Shown: piece by piece, positions 59,341 through 64,000 of the stretch
How the letters are laid out: each line of letters begins with the position of its first letter
Numbering within the stretch: the first letter of the stretch is position 1
NCBI GenBank assembly: GCA_028583405.1
Contig: CM053253.1
Location: 5,694,296 to 5,758,295, forward strand
Direction of reading: 5' to 3'
Source of the DNA: Pogonophryne albipinna
Lineage: Eukaryota > Chordata > Actinopteri > Perciformes > Artedidraconidae
Length of the DNA stretch: 64,000 bases
Notes under the pieces: generated by a model
The model's input: only the letters and a program-made list of their open reading frames with translations
What the model was told of the DNA's origin: nothing
Databases searched by the model: none
Translations under genes and position numbers: made by a program

Positions 59341-61234
59341 TCCTCCATTCATTTTCCCATCTGAATCTGAGCTTGAAACACATCTTTGGGTAGTGTGTTT
59401 TCGGGGGGGGGGGGGGGAGTTTGACCCCCAGTCATCGTACAGAACATTAACAAACCCCTTTGAAGTTTTCTCTGTGAGCTGTAGTCAGACTCCAGATGCC
59501 TTGAGGGCAAACTGAAGTGCATCCTGAATCATTTATTCACAACAATTAGAAACTCAGTTTGAACAGCCTGTGTGGAAACCGTGTTATATCACCATTTACC
59601 AGTGTTGGAAAGTACATTTACTTAAGTACTATACCCATACTACTTTCTTTCATTGAATATTTCCTATTTATCCTACTTCATACTTGCACTTTAATTAAGT
59701 ATTTCCATTTAATCCTGATTTATACTTGTACTTAAAATGAGTCTTTGGATTTTATCCTACTTTGTACTTAATTTAAATAGCATTCATTTCATTTCAAACC
59801 TTTATTTATCCAGGTGTATCCCATTGGGATCATTGATCTCTTTTTCAAGGGAGACCTGCTCAAGTAGGTTCCACAAAAAAAGCATATTTTGTGTTTTAAA
59901 GTTTTAGTTTGATGCTAAATATTGCAGTTGTATTAAGGAATGTGTCGTATGCAGGACATTTACAGTACACTGCGGTATTGTAACTTTGACTTAGTGTAAA
60001 GTCTGATGACCTCTGACTAGTGCACAAGGTTAACACATGTCTTCTTTCGTCAGTCTGTTTACTGTAATATTTATTTAAAGGGTAGATTTGTAGTAGTGTA
60101 AATTGTGTAGTCACTTTTTTACACTAAAGTGTCCTGAATTAGCAGTTCCCCTCATAAATATATTATCTTATTACCTACATGTTTAGTAGCTCAATATGCA
60201 TCAGAATGAACATGTCATCTTTCAGAATCTTGTATCTTAAGAGATATCCATTCAGGAAACTGCAGCATGTCGCTTTGATGTGTTCCTCATTCCCCGCTGC
60301 CTTCAGAACAGCATGGCCTACTTTGTTATTCCCTCCTTCTTGTTTCTTCTCGTCTTGTTTCTTCTGTGCAATAAGCCTTGTGTAAACTTACACAGGTCAA
60401 AGGAGCAGCTCCTTCTCGGTATACAAGTACAAATCAGGAGAGCAGAAAGGGAGTTAAAGTGCTGTCGCCGAAAAGAAACGCCACAGCCATTCATTTTTAA
60501 TGGAGAAGTCCTGTTCCTGCTGTCGCTCCTCCTGCTATTCTATAGGTCTGTGTTTACATCACCAGAGCAGCGCTACAAGATGCCCCACATGTGCATCATT
60601 GGTTTTATTTTCACTGCTTTAAACTCCAGATGGATGTTGTAGTAAAATAGTGATTACATGTTTCCGTTGTATGGTGCTTTTTATGAATGACAACAACACT
60701 TTACAAAATGCACGAGATATAGGAGGCACATGCAGCACACACATGCATGTATGTACATAATGTAATAACATGTATTCAAATAGTTTCTGCTACTTCATGT
60801 AATGTCCTTGATGATCGGTCTGCCAATCACATTTGCATGTAAAATAGTGATAATTTATTTCCTGGATTTTAAGTTTTAGTTTCATAGCCAGCAGTCTCAC
60901 ATTAGAGGAGCTGAAACAAGCACATTCTTGGCATAAGAAAATCTTAATTATCAAAAAAACGAACTGGGTAAAATGGTTGTCATTTGACTAATCAGAGCTC
61001 ACTATATCATACAAGTCAGAAAAAGTATATTTTTGCTGCCATTTTATCAAAGAAATGCCCATGAAGTTCTCAGTGGAAAGTCAAAATCTGTCTTAATAAT
61101 TGTTTGTTCTTCCTCGGTTCAAATCCTCAGCTTTCAGAATAGACAAAAGGAAATGCAACACTTGCTATTTACTGTAGACATTTGGCACACATCTCCTTAT
61201 CTTCAACATCCCTATTGTATTCCAACACAGCTCA
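59341..61234. other. acap3 intron 10: no further exon found
   Basis: I searched for codons for DFSYDESKVEFDVD and did not find them. An LINE-tail-like sequence occurs at about 59785-59875 (CCTTTATTTATCCAGGTGTA). Confidence 0.5.
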
Positions 61235-61237
61235 TTA

Positions 61238-61340
61238 TAGGAAAGGCACGTTTATTTACATAGCACCTTTCCACACAAGGCAATTCAAAGTGCTTTACAA
61301 AAATGAAAAACATTAAGAGGGCATTAAAGCCTTATTTGCA
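61238..61340 (-). mobile_element. Short L2-like LINE tail
   Basis: AAGGCACGTTTATTTACATAGCACC and CAATTCAAAGTGCTTTACAA are the antisense of the fish L2-like 3' end; no coding part. Confidence 0.5.
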
Positions 61341-61634
61341 ATTGAACAACACTGGTGCTGCATGTCGTTCACTGTCTTACTTACAGTACTTGTCATGGCA
61401 GCTTCCCTTTACATTTGCACAAATACATAATATGTAAGACTGTGGCTTCTTCCATTTCTATTATCATCAGTGTATTTTCAAGACTTTTGGGGGCTTTGGG
61501 ACTTATGAAGGGAAGTCAATCAGGTTTGTTGAAGAATAGTTGATGATGGTTAAGTTAGCCAGGTATTTTCAGCAAGTCATTTTTCATTAATCGTTTATTT
61601 GGCAGGGTCAATGCACAGTAATGAACACTTAAGG

Positions 61635-62155
61635 CAGGGGTGTCAAACTCAAGGCCCGGGGGCCAAATCCGGCCCGCGACTTCATTTCATGTGGCCCCAC
61701 AAGAGCTTGCAAAGAATATAATATGTTTATTATACGGTTACATGCCGCTTTACAGAAGCACATTGCCCATAAACTACATGTCCCACAATGCATCTCAAAT
61801 TTGACTTTTTTTCTCAGAATTTGACTTTTTTCTCTCCAAAAGTTACTTTTTCCCCAAAATTGCACTTATTTTTTTTTGTTTTTCCAGAATTTGGCTTTTC
61901 TTTTTAAATCATTTTGTAACATGCGCACTGAAGAGACTTGCAATTGTTTGCCCTAGACTTCTTTCAGACGTAGTTAATTATGAAGTTATTACCCTATCCG
62001 ATAATAATCCAATGCAGAGGCAATAATGTAATATAATACATTATTTTATATATATTAAATATTTATTCTTATATAGTCTTATATATAAAACTGGCCCTTT
62101 GAGTGCAACCGTGATGCTAATGTGGCCCGAGTTGAAATTGAGTTTGACACCCCTG
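61635..62155 (+). mobile_element. hAT MITE with CAGGGGTGTCAAACTCAA ends, copy 3
   Basis: It is 521 bases, with the same ends and interior as 38036-38538, flanked by the perfect 8-base duplication ACTTAAGG (61627-61634, 62156-62163). Confidence 0.93.
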
Positions 62156-62163
62156 ACTTAAGG

Positions 62164-63110
62164 CATTCAAATGTGTCGAGCGTAACAGTGCCAGATTTAG
62201 CTTTGAGCTAATTTCCATCGGCAGTCCCTCACATAAAACATTTAAGAAAATTACATTTTACAAACATAGCAAGTCGACGCAAAGCTGGTGTGTAACAGAG
62301 GAACACGTTGATATTGAGACACAGAAAAGGATGCTGCGGACAATAAGCAATCGCATCATGAATAATCAGTCCGAGAGTCACTATTTGGCTCTCCAGGTGT
62401 AACGTCAGTACGCTCAGCAGCAGGTGGAGGAAACATCAGGACATTTTGTCTGCATCCTCTCCACACTTTGCTTCCTTGCTTCCCATCGTTTGGAAAGTCT
62501 CTGTTTCCCTGCTGCTTCAATAATTCACTCGTGTTCAGTTTCTGCCTGTGTGACGTTGCATCATTAAAAATAGATGATCTTTGTTGTAAGCTTGAGAGAT
62601 TTCAGAGTGCACATCTTGTTTCGGTGTTGCATGGGATGTTGTGTTCAGGGAAAGGGAGGAATCTGAAGGTAAGCTGTTTGACTTCTTATCTTTAATAGTT
62701 GGCTGTGGTTGGTTGTAGTGCTTCAGATAATTGAATATACCAGGAGAAGTACTACAATCGGCACTTAAACTCCTTGGCGGTTACTCTTTTAAAAAAGCCT
62801 GTTAGCCACTCAAACAATCCAAGATGCATTTTCAAGATGAGTTCCAATGATGGCTTGCAAATGTATTTTTCTGCAATAACATCACTTCCACTTGACCTAC
62901 AGTATATAAATGCTCTTGTTGTCAAATCGTCCATTTTTGACCACGTAGAAACAAAATTCAGACGTCAATAGTTGGTCAGAAGTTTTATTTTATCGTGTCT
63001 GAGCCAAAACCAAAATAACGTGCCAATGGAAAGCCGAACATGCATGGTAGTGGAGGTTGTGGTTGTATTTTGGGGTTGTAGGACTGTAGCACTGTAGAGG
63101 TAGTAGCCTA
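62164..63110. other. acap3 intron 10: nothing recognised
   Basis: No exon or complete element was identified. Confidence 0.45.
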
Positions 63111-63124
63111 CTGGTTACATCAAG

Positions 63125-63280
63125 GCAGAGATGTTCACAAGTCTTTTTTTGCAAGTCCAAGTCAAGTCTCAAGTCTTTGTGGGGTGAGACTTGATCAAGT
63201 CTCAAGTCTTTGGTCACGAGTCCAAGTCAAGTCTCAAGTCTCTAAAAAATAAAAGTCTCATGTCTCTTCTGGTTGTAATA
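63125..63280 (+). mobile_element. hAT-like MITE end rich in CAAGTCTCAAGTC repeats
   Basis: It begins CAGAGATGTTCACAAGTC and repeats AAGTCCAAGTCAAGTCTCAA several times in both orientations, as in the sub-terminal regions of fish hAT elements. The opposite end was not located. Confidence 0.4.
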
Positions 63281-63504
63281 AGCCTTCTATTGTCTGCTGC
63301 TATCCAGTCTGTTAAGAATACTGCACAGCTATATCTAATAAATTCAAAGCATTTACTGTATTATTATCACTCCTATATCTATTAGCATACAGTATCAGTA
63401 CTGATTAGTTGTTTGTTATATGATCACTTTAAACAGGCTATTGCAATGCAATATGAGGAAAAACATCACACTTTAGCTAAATGCAAACAACTTATAAGCA
63501 AAAC

Positions 63505-63900
63505 ACTTCAGAATCAGAAATCAGTATCACAAATACTTTATTAATCCCCCGCAGGGAAACTGTGTTAAAAGTAAACATTTGTTCTGTGCCATTTGCAACT
63601 AAAAAACTATTGCTGCAATATTATCTGAAATATACTGAACTGGTGATATTAAAACATGACCTGTTTCCAAAAGAGATATCTACCATTAACACCATTTACC
63701 AGCCAAATGCTGGTAAATCATCAAGTGGCTGGTTCTGTATGTTGCACGCACCAGCCAAAAATAACAATGGCAATCTATTGAGTGGCTGGTAACATTTCAA
63801 CATTCACTAGGCTAGCCATTTGGCCAGTGGACAAAAATGTTAAAATTTGACCTCTGCAACCGTATTGTTTAATTACACTGGGTCTCTAATTACATCTTTC
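63505..63900. mobile_element. LINE tail and a decayed inverted-repeat segment
   Basis: About 63520-63568 (CAAATACTTTATTAATCCCC) is an antisense LINE 3' end. At 63690-63830, GGCTGGT/ACCAGCC motifs (ACCAGCCAAATGCTGGTAAA and AGTGGCTGGTAAC) repeat in both orientations, resembling a decayed MITE. Nothing further recognised to 64000. Confidence 0.35.
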
Positions 63901-64000
63901 AAGTCTACTATAAATAAACATATTCCTCTATCCTCTCACTCAAACCCAGTGTAATGGTAACCTGATAAACCTGTAACATTAACGTCACGTGGTCAACAAT

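Noticed and set aside
59341..64000. Next acap3 exon (expected to begin DFSYDES and lead into the PH domain)
   Set aside because: Searched by eye for the codons next to an acceptor; nothing convincing, so it is probably beyond the window.

Overview
This is eukaryotic, intron-rich, AT-leaning DNA that looks like a teleost fish genome. The evidence is a vertebrate gene split over small exons, fish-type DNA transposons (hAT, Tc1/mariner, TTAA-target elements, a Harbinger-like element), fish L2-like LINE tails, tRNA-derived SINEs and long microsatellites. The exact species cannot be read from the window; a percomorph-like teleost is a guess from the repeat content. No bacterial operon, CRISPR array, rRNA or genuine tRNA gene was found.

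One host gene is supported: acap3 (an ArfGAP with coiled-coil, ANK and PH domains 3 type protein), on the plus strand. Nine consecutive coding exons run from 22903 to 59332. They total 703 coding bases in one continuous phase and encode residues from about 16 to about 250, essentially the BAR domain. The first coding exon (about 16 residues) was not found in the 22.9 kb upstream. The exons for the PH, ArfGAP and ankyrin domains lie beyond 64000. The last exon seen is a 12-base microexon coding TLMQ.

Almost everything else is repeats. Region 1-22.9 kb (probably intron 1 or 5' flank) holds two hAT pieces carrying BED zinc-finger exons (about 1-930 and 3888-4716), a roughly 1 kb inverted-repeat element with a 36-base perfect palindrome (6681-7672), three copies of one short inverted-repeat element (9346, 13791, about 22000), a Harbinger-like element inside a LINE tail (about 10995-11665), a 296-base tandem duplication (15.6-16.26 kb) and an L2-like LINE fragment (19217-20068). 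Intron 2 holds the most striking mobile element: a 2957-base hAT transposon with an uninterrupted 618-codon transposase (24486-27442), inserted with an 8-base target duplication into an older TTAA-flanked element. A LINE with a solo LTR in its tail lies downstream of it.

Intron 3 holds a Tc1-type foldback palindrome that split a SINE. The 17 kb intron 4 holds further TTAA elements, a solo LTR, several hAT derivatives with preserved target duplications, a three-layer nest at 40504-42313 and long microsatellites. Intron 6 holds an array of exactly 32 units of a 57-base minisatellite grown inside another TTAA-type element. The mobile elements and acap3 have no evident functional link. The interest lies in insertion history, in element structures, and in possible splicing effects of the microexon, the long CA repeat and the donor-like minisatellite.
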